Shown: one piece after another, positions 28,601 to 36,045 of the stretch | Layout of the letters: each line of letters starts with the position of its first letter | How positions within the stretch are numbered: position 1 is the first letter of the stretch | NCBI GenBank assembly: GCA_003142095.1 | Contig: PLON01000016.1 | Span: 1-64,000 of the forward strand | Reading direction: 5' to 3' | Origin: Acidimicrobiaceae bacterium | Lineage (GTDB): Bacteria; Actinomycetota; Acidimicrobiia; Acidimicrobiales; RAAP-2 | DNA: 64,000 bases | The notes under the pieces: generated by a model | The model's input: only the letters and a program-made list of their open reading frames with translations | Databases searched by the model: none | What the model was told of the DNA's origin: nothing | Made by a program: the position numbers and the translations under genes

Positions 28601-29130
28601 CGGTGCGAGACATTGACGGAAATGCTGAAGTCGACGACGACACCTTGACTTGTCTGATTGCTGCCGATCCCGGAACAATTAGTGGCGTGCAAGACATTAG
28701 CGAGCAGGCACTTGCGCAGGTCTTCGACGCTTGGGAGGTGGCACAGAGCCACGTCTACGACCTTTGGACGTTTCTCACAGACAAGAGCAACCTCGAACCG
28801 AAGATTGAGAAAGCACTTCGCGACGCGTACGAGTTAGTAGCAGAGAACGGTGGTTTCCTCGGACCGGCTCGTCAAGACGAACTTCTGGCCAAGCTGAATG
28901 GCCGTTGGAGCAGTGGCGTAGTCAAAGCTGTGCGCAAGATTTTGCGATCCGACGACCTATCCGTGAAAGAGAGAGTCCAAGGTCTCCTTGACTTTGTCAC
29001 TGAGTCTGGCATTTCGATACCCGAACAGCCCAAGCCACTCAAACCGGTCCGTCGTGAAGACATTCGAGTGGTCTGTTGGGTGGCAGTGTCACCGGATTCC
29101 AACTACAAGCCTTCGAGGATCTCGAATTAG
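25681..29130 (+). CDS. PLD-nuclease / SNF2-type helicase fusion
   Basis: 1149 residues. A phospholipase D-like nuclease domain at ~1-205 carries one HKD motif, HGKAYIAD (151-158), followed by GSSNLT (168-173). A superfamily 2 helicase follows: Walker A DEVGLGKT (277-284), DEAH (359-362), TATPVNNS (391-398), TSDVLAEGVNLQ (782-793) and QRHGRIDRIG (812-821). The C-terminal ~300 residues are uncharacterised. One HKD per chain implies dimerisation for cleavage. Coupled to the adenine methylase, this looks like the ATP-driven restriction arm of a two-gene system related to type I/ISP or DISARM-like modules; the PglZ, DrmA and DrmB proteins of BREX and DISARM are absent. Confidence 0.87.
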   Translation: MSSDERRPFPPVFATNHPGTGDTVAGEINRLLAGLSTTYADPPTLAFATAYMNPQGFVLIADEVEKAPRVRLLLGAEPEEPYRTQQERGQNVAFDAVAKVHLQELERDRDLLGFTAHSDAAARRLVDWLRSFDSAMEPRVEVRRFTKGFLHGKAYIADHPMMPAVLAGSSNLTLAGLSWNRELNLGYPSGQHTGLVIDWFNEIWEQSVPFDLAALYEARWQAHTPGVVFLRMLYELYGDAPNMSGVKIDLPVTEFQRDGIRRAQRILDELGGVLVCDEVGLGKTFIAGEFIKQVSQRDRQKVLIVVPAALKTSTWDPFLRQFDLISARVEVVTYDDVRNGTKRGVTSDELDDYALVVIDEAHNLRNPKTLTAEAVMKLLWGEHPKKVLLLTATPVNNSLRDLQTLISYFVRNDAQFAPIGLPSIIDYIKAAQAQDPDTLSPQHLFDLMDKVAVRRTRRFVKQAYANDRIFNNRGELVPVEFPTPSVHRIEYELDAEADDLAEKVMYALEVGDDEHLVIRSGTHRDPDRLSLARYAPSVYSFDSDVDSLQVTNVGLLRTMLLKRLESSTAALEVTLRRLITSHHAFTRGLTEGYVIIGDALKDFASSDAESIDEFLEGLDEKGVEQVAPISDFNVGALSIDVDGDVELLEELHTLSLQRLEVGPDAKLLELVEDLIRIAEAAALPDRDGVEEAVRRKVIIFSTYADTVVDVHRRLAEAIDRAPKKSPLAAYKGRLAPAVFGAQGSEAQLERAQVLAAFCPMTAGELDETGRPRSKDRYDILVTSDVLAEGVNLQQAGRMVNYDLPWNPMKLVQRHGRIDRIGSPHKRVTIDCFFPAENLDRLLGLEAKLQRKIAYANAAVGVGNVLPSQIADPTVEVLLHDVRADIIDLYNEDPTILIEGGGSEAISGEEYRRRLSKALEMANVKREVLGLPYGSGSGFHSAKISQPGYVFCVRIGDEEKPWFRFVPADPKTWEPVRDIDGNAEVDDDTLTCLIAADPGTISGVQDISEQALAQVFDAWEVAQSHVYDLWTFLTDKSNLEPKIEKALRDAYELVAENGGFLGPARQDELLAKLNGRWSSGVVKAVRKILRSDDLSVKERVQGLLDFVTESGISIPEQPKPLKPVRREDIRVVCWVAVSPDSNYKPSRISN

Positions 29131-29181
29131 ATCGTCGGCGGACATACTCATTAGTCGATGACCGTTCCCACGAAATATTTC

Positions 29182-29634
29182 TTATGCGGATTGCTTGCTG
29201 CGACGTCCAATCCGAATCAAACGGTTCGCCTCAGCTAAACGTATGTATCTAAAACTCTGGGGCGGAGCAGATTCGCCTAGACATTTTCTGACCTTCTCCA
29301 ACGGCACTGGAATGTCAAATCGCAGCGGACTTGCCACCGTAATCGCGACGCCATGATCCTTTCCCTTAAGGTAGTCCGCCAAAGTAGTCCAACCTAGGCC
29401 GGTGGACACGCCGTGAAGATTCCAAATTTCTCTTGGCGTCCCAGTTGAAATGTTCTCGACAATGCAGGTTCCAAGTATTTTCTTTACGGGAGAACTTGCG
29501 TACACGATGACAAGGGTGCCGGGAGAAGCTTTCGGGCGAATGCGCCTTAGCTCAACGGTCTTTTCACCTGAGATAATCATCTCGGCGAACTCTGGCCGTA
29601 ATGATAGAAAAAGTGCTTGCTTAGACGCGTCCAT
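29182..29634 (-). CDS. ASCH-domain (PUA-like) protein
   Basis: 150 residues. Start ATG at 29634 supported by GAGAGG five bases upstream. The ASCH signature is clear: LSLRPEFAEMIISGEKTVELRR (residues ~10-31, containing the GxKxxExR core). ASCH domains bind RNA or modified nucleosides, and some have ribonuclease or amidohydrolase activity. The basic C-terminus (RLIRIGRRSK) favours nucleic acid contact. The gene overlaps the end of the GNAT-PIN gene by 14 bp, so the two are cotranslated and probably act together. Convergent with the helicase gene. Confidence 0.82.
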   Translation of the reverse strand: MDASKQALFLSLRPEFAEMIISGEKTVELRRIRPKASPGTLVIVYASSPVKKILGTCIVENISTGTPREIWNLHGVSTGLGWTTLADYLKGKDHGVAITVASPLRFDIPVPLEKVRKCLGESAPPQSFRYIRLAEANRLIRIGRRSKQSA

Positions 29635-31675
29635 GCATTCCTCTCTCGTAGACAATATCGAAGACCCTGTCAGGCAACTTCTGTGGCGACCTTAGGGCAA
29701 CCCTGTAACCGCAGTTCTCGACAATTTCAAAAAACTCTGAATGAGGAATCGGGAACTTGAAAACCTCTGTATCCGAGAAACGAATCGCCATCAATGTCCC
29801 GCGCTTAGCTCCCATTTTGAGTATTTGCTCTCGTTGATAGACCCCAAGGCGACTGAATCTCCGATATAGATCAAGTGGTCGACCCACAGCAACCTCTTCG
29901 ACTTTTGACGTCGCCCTGACTGCACCTGTTCCTGGTCGCTTACGCTCGTGCGATACATACCAAAGAATTCGAGATGGCGGCCCGAACTCACCGCGGGCAG
30001 CACCACTGTAATAAACGTGTTCTCTCGAGATTCCGAGATCGTCGTTGCGGTTGAAAAGAGTTCCAGAACTCAGGTCGGTGTCAAAGAGTTGCTCAGCCCA
30101 CACCGGCCTGATCGGCACAGAATATGTGGGGACTCGAGAATCGGCAACCTTTAAGGGAGCAAACCGCCTTTCGAGTTCCAATATTTCCGAGGAAGTCAGT
30201 TGCTCGAGACGAAGTTTCGGGATAGCAACATCGACACCGAGTTGCTTCGGCAATGGAGTGAGTTGAGACATGGCGTGTGCAACACTGATGCTTGGTATGT
30301 GCTTGTCGATTGCGACTGACCACCACTCTTTTTCCGCCTCAACGAAGCCCTCAGAAATCAAGCCTTCCGGGAGTTGAGGCGACAAGTTTTGATCTGAGAT
30401 AACGAGAGTTTCGGCACCATTTCTGAGAGCGTAGTCACGTAAAACGTGTGCTACCTGTCGAGCGATAGTTCCAGCATAGGAACCTGCAACTCGAAAAAGT
30501 GAGACATTCGCTCGACCCTCCCCGCACGATCGAGCAACCAATGCAACTGCCTTACCGTCAGACCTGAGTACAAGCATTTCCCAATGCAGCGGATCAGATC
30601 GGCATTGACGAAGATACTGAGAGAATTCCTTCTTTCTTTCACCCGCTGCGCGATTCGAAAATACTGCATATAGCTCATCGTCTTCCTTGGGACTCGGCAC
30701 AAAGAACTTGAACGTAGTGTTCTCGATTGACGATGGCGCGTAAGGACCGGCCGTCTGGCGCCACAAATCTGCTAAGAGATCCGCTGGTGTTCCTATTTTT
30801 AACTGGAACAGCTCCCACGCCGATACTCTAAAGCGACGAATTAGGTCATTGTCCCTTGACGCGAAAAGTCCGACGTGGGCCGCCGCAGCTCGAGCGACAT
30901 GCTGCAGGTCCAGTTGACCATGGGCAGAAAGTTTCGGCCTACCGATCAACTGATGTAATTGCAACTCGGCTTCCTTCCAATCGTCAGATGCCGTATCGGC
31001 ACGTGCGAATCCGGTTAACTGTGCTCGGCGGCGTTTGCGTACGGCTGCATCTTCATGGTGACCAAGTTCCTGATTGACTGTCTTTGTCACGACTACTCGG
31101 GCTACGTCAACGACCCAGTCGGAGACAAGAGCTCGACTTGCGGCGGACTCCGGTCGATCCTCTACTAAGTCAATGAACACATCGGTGTCGACAGCGATGC
31201 GAAGTCGGTGCTCCTGATCTGCAAACATCGTGAAGAGCGTCGGATGGCCGAAGTCAAGCCACCACTTCGTTAGAAGCATGCCTTCGCGACCACGTCCGGG
31301 GCGCTCATTTACCGACTCAAAATCAAGCCGGGGCCAAAGACGATGCGCATCGTAGTCATTTCTACAGTTGACTAATATCCCGTCTTGTTCAGAATGCCGA
31401 GCCCTTAGTTCAGCGACCATCATCGGAGCAACTCCCTCGCCTCGATGCGCCGAATCAATGCATAGATGCGCAATAACAATTCGTCGAAGCCTAATGTCGT
31501 ATAGGAGGTAGCCCACGATTTCATCGCCGTCGACGGCGACCAACAATGTTCCGGCTCGGGCACGCTCTTCGAAAGCACCTTTTGGCATAAATCCGAGCGT
31601 CTGACTGTTTGCTCTGTAGAGCCCTAGAACAACATCCATTCGCGCATACTCATCGCCGATGTCTTCAATCTTCAC
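29621..31675 (-). CDS. GNAT - PIN - GNAT - ASCH/PUA-like multidomain protein
   Basis: 684 residues. GNAT acetyltransferase at ~1-140 with acetyl-CoA loop RGEGVA (78-83). A PIN ribonuclease domain at ~158-300 has Asp163/Asp165/Asp169, Glu203 and Asp275/Asp277 (VDTDVFIDL, NQELG, SRDND) as the acidic metal site. A second GNAT-like segment spans ~320-455 (LRSDGKAVALVARS ... VAHVLRDYALRNGAETLVIS). A C-terminal ASCH/PUA-like domain covers ~550-655 (ILWYVSHERKRPGTGAVRATS, VFKFPIPHSEF). Single GNAT, PIN and ASCH toxins are known from toxin-antitoxin systems. Their union in one chain, plus an overlapping free ASCH gene, is unusual. The GTG start has a weak ribosome-binding site. Toxin or tRNA/ribosome-targeting effector is an inference. 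Confidence 0.8.
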   Translation of the reverse strand: MKIEDIGDEYARMDVVLGLYRANSQTLGFMPKGAFEERARAGTLLVAVDGDEIVGYLLYDIRLRRIVIAHLCIDSAHRGEGVAPMMVAELRARHSEQDGILVNCRNDYDAHRLWPRLDFESVNERPGRGREGMLLTKWWLDFGHPTLFTMFADQEHRLRIAVDTDVFIDLVEDRPESAASRALVSDWVVDVARVVVTKTVNQELGHHEDAAVRKRRRAQLTGFARADTASDDWKEAELQLHQLIGRPKLSAHGQLDLQHVARAAAAHVGLFASRDNDLIRRFRVSAWELFQLKIGTPADLLADLWRQTAGPYAPSSIENTTFKFFVPSPKEDDELYAVFSNRAAGERKKEFSQYLRQCRSDPLHWEMLVLRSDGKAVALVARSCGEGRANVSLFRVAGSYAGTIARQVAHVLRDYALRNGAETLVISDQNLSPQLPEGLISEGFVEAEKEWWSVAIDKHIPSISVAHAMSQLTPLPKQLGVDVAIPKLRLEQLTSSEILELERRFAPLKVADSRVPTYSVPIRPVWAEQLFDTDLSSGTLFNRNDDLGISREHVYYSGAARGEFGPPSRILWYVSHERKRPGTGAVRATSKVEEVAVGRPLDLYRRFSRLGVYQREQILKMGAKRGTLMAIRFSDTEVFKFPIPHSEFFEIVENCGYRVALRSPQKLPDRVFDIVYERGMHGRV

Positions 31676-31802
31676 GTTACTCAGCCTGACACGCTACAGG
31701 GCGTGCCGTGTATTAATTGCAATACCGTAATTGGTTTTGTTTCGGAGTACCTTCATTCGCGTCCGATACGCTCATCTCGTGGCTGCCAAAACGAACAGTG
31801 AG

Positions 31803-32732
31803 ATGGGGACTCTAGTCTTCGGAAACCTGAAAGACGCATGGCCGGGAGAGGCAATTGACTTCACTCCTCTTCTTGCTCATCAGGTCGACGCCATTGGCGT
31901 CGCCATCGGTGTCGAGCTCGCGCCGATCGGTGCCACCGAAGTCCAAACAGCCGGCAGCCGTCGGATCGACATCCTCGCCGACGGAGCCGACGGGACAAAC
32001 TTCGTTATCGAGAATCAGTATGGAGCGCTCAATCATGACCACCTCACCCGGGGGCTCGCGTATGCAGTAGCTGCTCACGCCCGGGGACTTATCGTCATCG
32101 CCGAGAAGCATCGCGACGAGTTCCGAGAGGTAGCGCACTATCTCAACGAGCTTCGCGATAACGATCCCGAGCGCGGGGTTGCCGTCTGGCTCGTAGAAGC
32201 CAAAGCTGTGAAAATAGGCGACAGCGCGTGGGCACCTTTGTTTCTTCCTGTGGTATCACCCAACGAGTTTGCATCTGCCGTAGTTCTCGAACAAACGGCA
32301 ATTCGTCGCAGGTTGGCCCGTGAGGAATTCGACAGACTCTTCGCATCCGATGAGATTCACGAGGCAGTAGGCAAACTCCTCGATGGATGGGACAATGCTG
32401 ACCGTCGTCACCGCATCATGGCGAGCCCTGCTCAGGCGGTCCTTGAGTGTCGCGGTCCTGGCGTCGGTGGATGGCGAGCCGTTATCGGCGTCTATCCCGA
32501 CGGGAAGGTCAATGTACCCTTCGGCTCGTACAAAGGGCTGAACAGCGGTCTAGCGGTTGAGGATCTCACCACCGAAGAGTTCCGCGCCCGCGCGAACATG
32601 CTGTTCGGCTTCGACGGCACAGAGGTTCAAGCCAAGACTGAATCAAGTTGGATATCGGCGTCTCGTTTCAGTGCGCTTAGGGACTTCGCTGACGAAGTTG
32701 CAACGGCATTTGTAAAGGCGACAATCGAATAG
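31803..32732 (+). CDS. PD-(D/E)XK-like nuclease-fold protein
   Basis: About 309 residues from the ATG at 31803; an in-frame ATG at 31731 adds an N-terminus that does not look natural. A restriction-endonuclease-like core is suggested by SRRIDILADG (~52-61, catalytic Asp) followed by NFVIENQYGALNHDHLTRGLAYA (~66-88), with E-x-Q in place of E-x-K. Relatives carry DUF4268-like C-terminal regions, here with VGGWRAVIGVYPDGKVNVPFG. Divergent from the GNAT-PIN gene, so they share a 55-127 bp promoter region. Whether it cleaves DNA is not certain given the variant motif. Confidence 0.65.
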   Translation: MGTLVFGNLKDAWPGEAIDFTPLLAHQVDAIGVAIGVELAPIGATEVQTAGSRRIDILADGADGTNFVIENQYGALNHDHLTRGLAYAVAAHARGLIVIAEKHRDEFREVAHYLNELRDNDPERGVAVWLVEAKAVKIGDSAWAPLFLPVVSPNEFASAVVLEQTAIRRRLAREEFDRLFASDEIHEAVGKLLDGWDNADRRHRIMASPAQAVLECRGPGVGGWRAVIGVYPDGKVNVPFGSYKGLNSGLAVEDLTTEEFRARANMLFGFDGTEVQAKTESSWISASRFSALRDFADEVATAFVKATIE

Positions 32733-32846
32733 ATCGAGACTTCATCCGTTCCTTGATGCGATCTAGACGTCACTTTACGAGTTCCGAAATTGGTCGAGGC
32801 CAGTGAAACAATTTAACCGCTCCAAGGTGATGGCTCTCGAGCCCAA

Positions 32847-33398
32847 TCAGACGACACTCGCGCCCTTTCGACGATTGCAAGGTCCGCACAGTATTTGGAG
32901 ATTATCGACAGTATTTGCGCCACCCATGCTGACCGGAATCAAGTGGTCGTATTGCAATTCACTTTTGTTACCGCATGACCTACAGGCTCCCCCGTCACGC
33001 TCCCAGACCGAGTGGCGAACGGCTCCGGGAATGGACTCTCGGAGCGATCCGTCCGGCAATCGTTTTGCAGCAGCGACCGTCTTCGCCTCGCTAAGTTTCT
33101 TCTCGTTTCGGAGGTCGTAAGCAATAACAAGCGACCGAACTTCGTCGCCATCATGCCCGTCAGAATCGGTAAACCATCGGCTGTCGTATCGCCAGTAGTT
33201 TCGATCGCCAACTGTCAAGTATTTAACTGGCATTGATTTCGAACGTTCAGCCATTGACTTTATGTCATCCCGAGTCGCTCTTCGATCGCTGTAGAGCTTT
33301 TTCTTTCCGATTTGGAGATAGCACCTGTATTTGCCAGACAGCAGGCTAATTCCGTCTCGTTCAAAGTACGATTCGCAATTGTCAAGACGACGTACCAT
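32847..33398 (-). CDS. HNH endonuclease
   Basis: 183 residues from the ATG at 33398, supported by GGAAGG eight bases upstream; the frame is open to 33485, inside the upstream gene. The C-terminal ~60 residues are a classic HNH/McrA domain: CRSCG (zinc knuckle), ELQYDHLIPVSMGG (catalytic His), NTVDNLQILCGPCNRRKG. The N-terminal ~100 residues are charged and of unknown fold. It lies 78 bp downstream of the pentapeptide-repeat gene on the same strand. Probably a DNA nuclease of the defence island. Confidence 0.82.
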   Translation of the reverse strand: MVRRLDNCESYFERDGISLLSGKYRCYLQIGKKKLYSDRRATRDDIKSMAERSKSMPVKYLTVGDRNYWRYDSRWFTDSDGHDGDEVRSLVIAYDLRNEKKLSEAKTVAAAKRLPDGSLRESIPGAVRHSVWERDGGACRSCGNKSELQYDHLIPVSMGGANTVDNLQILCGPCNRRKGASVV

Positions 33399-33475
33399 TT
33401 TTCGAACCTTCCAGTTTCTCTCGGAATTAAGTTTCGCAGATCGACATCGCTCGGGCGTGGCTACCAAGAAGTTAC

Positions 33476-34858
33476 TTACTGCCAATTCGTGCAGGGCCCG
33501 ACGATTCCGTCAGAACATATTGTCGAATTCGTAGTGACCGCTGTACTCGTATCAACTCCAGTGAACTGAGCACCAGTGAGATTTGCTCCGGTCATGTTCG
33601 TACCGGTCAATCCGGCATCGACGAAGCTGACGTTCGTAAGTGCGGCGTCAGTAAGGTTAGCGCCAGTCAAACTGGCTGCGGCGAAGCTGGCGTCGTCGAG
33701 ATTCGTACCAGCCAGATTGGCGTTGGCAAGACTTGCGTCAAAAAAATAGGCGCTCGCAAGATCGGCATTTGAAAGATTGGCATTGTCAAGGTCGTGATTG
33801 AAGAAACCTCCGCCGGCCAGATTCGCGTTAGAGAGATCGGCGTAGGGACCAACCAAATATCCCAATACCACTGACCAGTTCTCTGGGAGTGTTGGGCTTC
33901 CCGTGATCGACCCAGAGGTGACTCCAGAAAGATTTGCACCCGTAAGGATCGTCCCCTGCAGGTCGGTATTGGATAGGTCTGTGTTGGAAAGATTGGCTTG
34001 AGCGAGATTGGCATCTGGACCGACCATGAACCCCGCAGCCATTATCCAACCAGTCGGCAACAACGGAACGCCGGTGACAGAACCTGAAACGACACCCGAA
34101 AGTGTGGCGCCGTTCATTCGAGTTCCAGAGAGATTCGAACCGGTGAGAACCGCCTTCGAGAGATTGGCGCCAGGTAAGTTAGCCCCCTCTAACAAGGCAC
34201 CAGTCAAGTTCGCTCCCGTGATGTCAGCGAGGGATAGGTTGGCGCCCTTTAGATTTGCGCTTGCGAGATCCGCGCTCGGTCCAACGAGATAGCCATTAAC
34301 GAGCCTCCAATGTGCTGGAAGGACTGGAATACCGACGATGGAGCCAGAACTGACGTTCGATAAGTTGGCCCTTGTCAATCGCGCAGCGAGGAGATCGGCG
34401 CCTGTGAGATTCGACCCGGAAAGTCGAGCGCCCGTCAAGTTGGCCCCAGGTCCAACGAGGTAACCACTTGTCAGACTCCAGTGTGCTGGGAGAAGCGGTG
34501 TGCCGGCCACTGAACCGGATACGACGCCCGAGAGAACCGCTCCATTCAATCGTGTGTTGGAGAGATCCGTGAGCGACAGATTTGCACCGGTCAGCAATGC
34601 TGATGTGAGCCGGGCATTCTCAAGGTTCGTGCCCTTGAGATTTGCACCGGACAGGTTCGCTCGTACTAGGTCGGCACCCGCCAAGTTGCGACCACTCAAA
34701 TTGCATCCAGCCAGATCAACGGATGGTCGAAGCGCCACATGACAACTCTTCCCGCTTGCACCGGCATCCGACGGACCTGATGAGAAAGTGAGGCCTGCCA
34801 CGATGGCAGAGCCGAACAGCAGCCATGACACGGTCAACCTAACAAATGGCATCCGCAT
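33476..34858 (-). CDS. Secreted pentapeptide-repeat protein with recurrent insert module
   Basis: 460 residues from the ATG at 34858 (GGGGG upstream). The open frame to 35020 lacks a start signal and would bury the signal peptide. Residues ~1-35 form a signal peptide (RLTVSWLLFGSAIVAGLTF, then SDAGA). The rest is pentapeptide repeat A(N/D)LxG forming a right-handed beta-helix. It is interrupted four times (~111-139, 169-194, 255-282, 312-339) by a conserved insert of the form SGSxxGxPxLPxxWxLxxGYLVGP. The tail has two cysteines (STICSDGIVGPC) that may form a disulfide. Exported or surface-attached, hence probably not a DNA mimic. Role unknown. Confidence 0.85.
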   Translation of the reverse strand: MRMPFVRLTVSWLLFGSAIVAGLTFSSGPSDAGASGKSCHVALRPSVDLAGCNLSGRNLAGADLVRANLSGANLKGTNLENARLTSALLTGANLSLTDLSNTRLNGAVLSGVVSGSVAGTPLLPAHWSLTSGYLVGPGANLTGARLSGSNLTGADLLAARLTRANLSNVSSGSIVGIPVLPAHWRLVNGYLVGPSADLASANLKGANLSLADITGANLTGALLEGANLPGANLSKAVLTGSNLSGTRMNGATLSGVVSGSVTGVPLLPTGWIMAAGFMVGPDANLAQANLSNTDLSNTDLQGTILTGANLSGVTSGSITGSPTLPENWSVVLGYLVGPYADLSNANLAGGGFFNHDLDNANLSNADLASAYFFDASLANANLAGTNLDDASFAAASLTGANLTDAALTNVSFVDAGLTGTNMTGANLTGAQFTGVDTSTAVTTNSTICSDGIVGPCTNWQ

Positions 34859-35016
34859 CAACAACCCCCAAGAGCGTGAGTCAACTCTAACTCCGGTTGA
34901 ATGTTCAGCCTCAATAACACCTTTCCAGATTTCGGAATATTTAGACGTCCGATGGTCCAGTAGTGCTTGGACGCAGCCGGAGAGATCGAAGTTCTCGACC
35001 ACTTTTGTCCCACGAG

Positions 35017-35925
35017 TCAACTGGCGTTCAAGAACTCCGAGAATCTCTCTTCAAGTCGATCCTTGTCTGGATGCGCTGCTACTCGCCGAGGAAGATTGAT
35101 GCGAGATCCATGCATCTCTTGGAGTCCGTGCTTAAGCATCGGTCCATCGACTTCATGAAGAAGCCTCGGACTAATGACGACGCGGAAGTCTTCACGAATT
35201 CCCATCATGTTCTGGTCGAATGCGGCGTGGTGAATCTTGCACAGTGCAATTCCATTTGGAACGACAGGATCGCCGTGGGGCTTGGAGTCGTCAATGATAT
35301 GAGCTGCATCGAGCAATTCTGTGTGAGCCAATCTGCACACCGCACAAGAAGATCCGTACGCATTCATGACCTGCTCTCGGAAGATCGGCTGATGAAGTCT
35401 GGCCCGCGTTTCCCTTAGCACGTATCGCTTTTCCAGCGCCCGGGTCGACGAATCACTGCGAGAAACCTCAGTCCAGTTGAACCAAAGGGTGAACTCTGAT
35501 CGATTCGAATCCTCGCCGACTATGAAAATTGGATACACGGGAAAATAAGTTCCCCTTCGCACACCAATGAAGTAAACGAGGGGCAACCCCGTATCTCTGC
35601 AGGCTCGAAGCGCTCGATTGGTGAAGGTATTGGGATCCGTGCCTTCGTATTTGTATCGCGGATAGCCATCGTCACCTTCTAGGTCTTCATAGGGAGGGAG
35701 GCGTCCAAACGGTGTGAACGCGGTGGTGATCGATAGTGCTGCGTCCAGTCCTGAAGGTTTGTTGATTCCACGACCGCGAGTCTGTCGGATCACGAACCTC
35801 TCCTCGCCAAAGGTGAATGAATCCGTTTGATCCCATCGCAATGTCCCATCGGTCGAACCGATGAGTAAATCATCAAGATGAGCGAAGAGCGCCGACCTAA
35901 CCGCGAGCTCACGCACTTCGTCCAT
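35017..35925 (-). CDS. HNH restriction endonuclease (HNH_2 type)
   Basis: 302 residues. The C-terminal HNH_2 domain is complete: SCAVCRLAHTELLDAAHII (~195-213, zinc Cys pair and catalytic His), then PNGIALCKIHHAAFDQNMMGI (~225-245). The N-terminal ~180 residues (GRGINKPSGLDAALSITTAFTP, RALRACRDTGLPLVYFIG) match the recognition part found in many HNH_2 restriction proteins of the type that acts on modified or foreign DNA. Start ATG preceded by GAGG. Divergent from the DUF91-like nuclease gene 120 bp away. No methylase is adjacent, which suits a modification-dependent enzyme, but this is inferred. Confidence 0.82.
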   Translation of the reverse strand: MDEVRELAVRSALFAHLDDLLIGSTDGTLRWDQTDSFTFGEERFVIRQTRGRGINKPSGLDAALSITTAFTPFGRLPPYEDLEGDDGYPRYKYEGTDPNTFTNRALRACRDTGLPLVYFIGVRRGTYFPVYPIFIVGEDSNRSEFTLWFNWTEVSRSDSSTRALEKRYVLRETRARLHQPIFREQVMNAYGSSCAVCRLAHTELLDAAHIIDDSKPHGDPVVPNGIALCKIHHAAFDQNMMGIREDFRVVISPRLLHEVDGPMLKHGLQEMHGSRINLPRRVAAHPDKDRLEERFSEFLNAS

Positions 35926-36045
35926 GGCCTCATCATCTCAGATTGGAATACTGTGTGCTGTTGGCAACACGGGACGAGTAATCCTTGACGGTCAATCCCG
36001 TCAAACGACAAGGTTCCGACGCGCGAAGCCCGAGGAGAGCGAAAG

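Noticed and set aside
21641-29130. BREX or DISARM system
   Set aside because: No PglZ phosphatase, BrxC-like ATPase, DrmA or DrmB gene is present; only the methylase and PLD-helicase are found.
33540-34760. Possible CRISPR-like or tandem-repeat array
   Set aside because: The periodicity of about 15 bp and the longer repeated blocks are the coding repeats of a pentapeptide-repeat protein.
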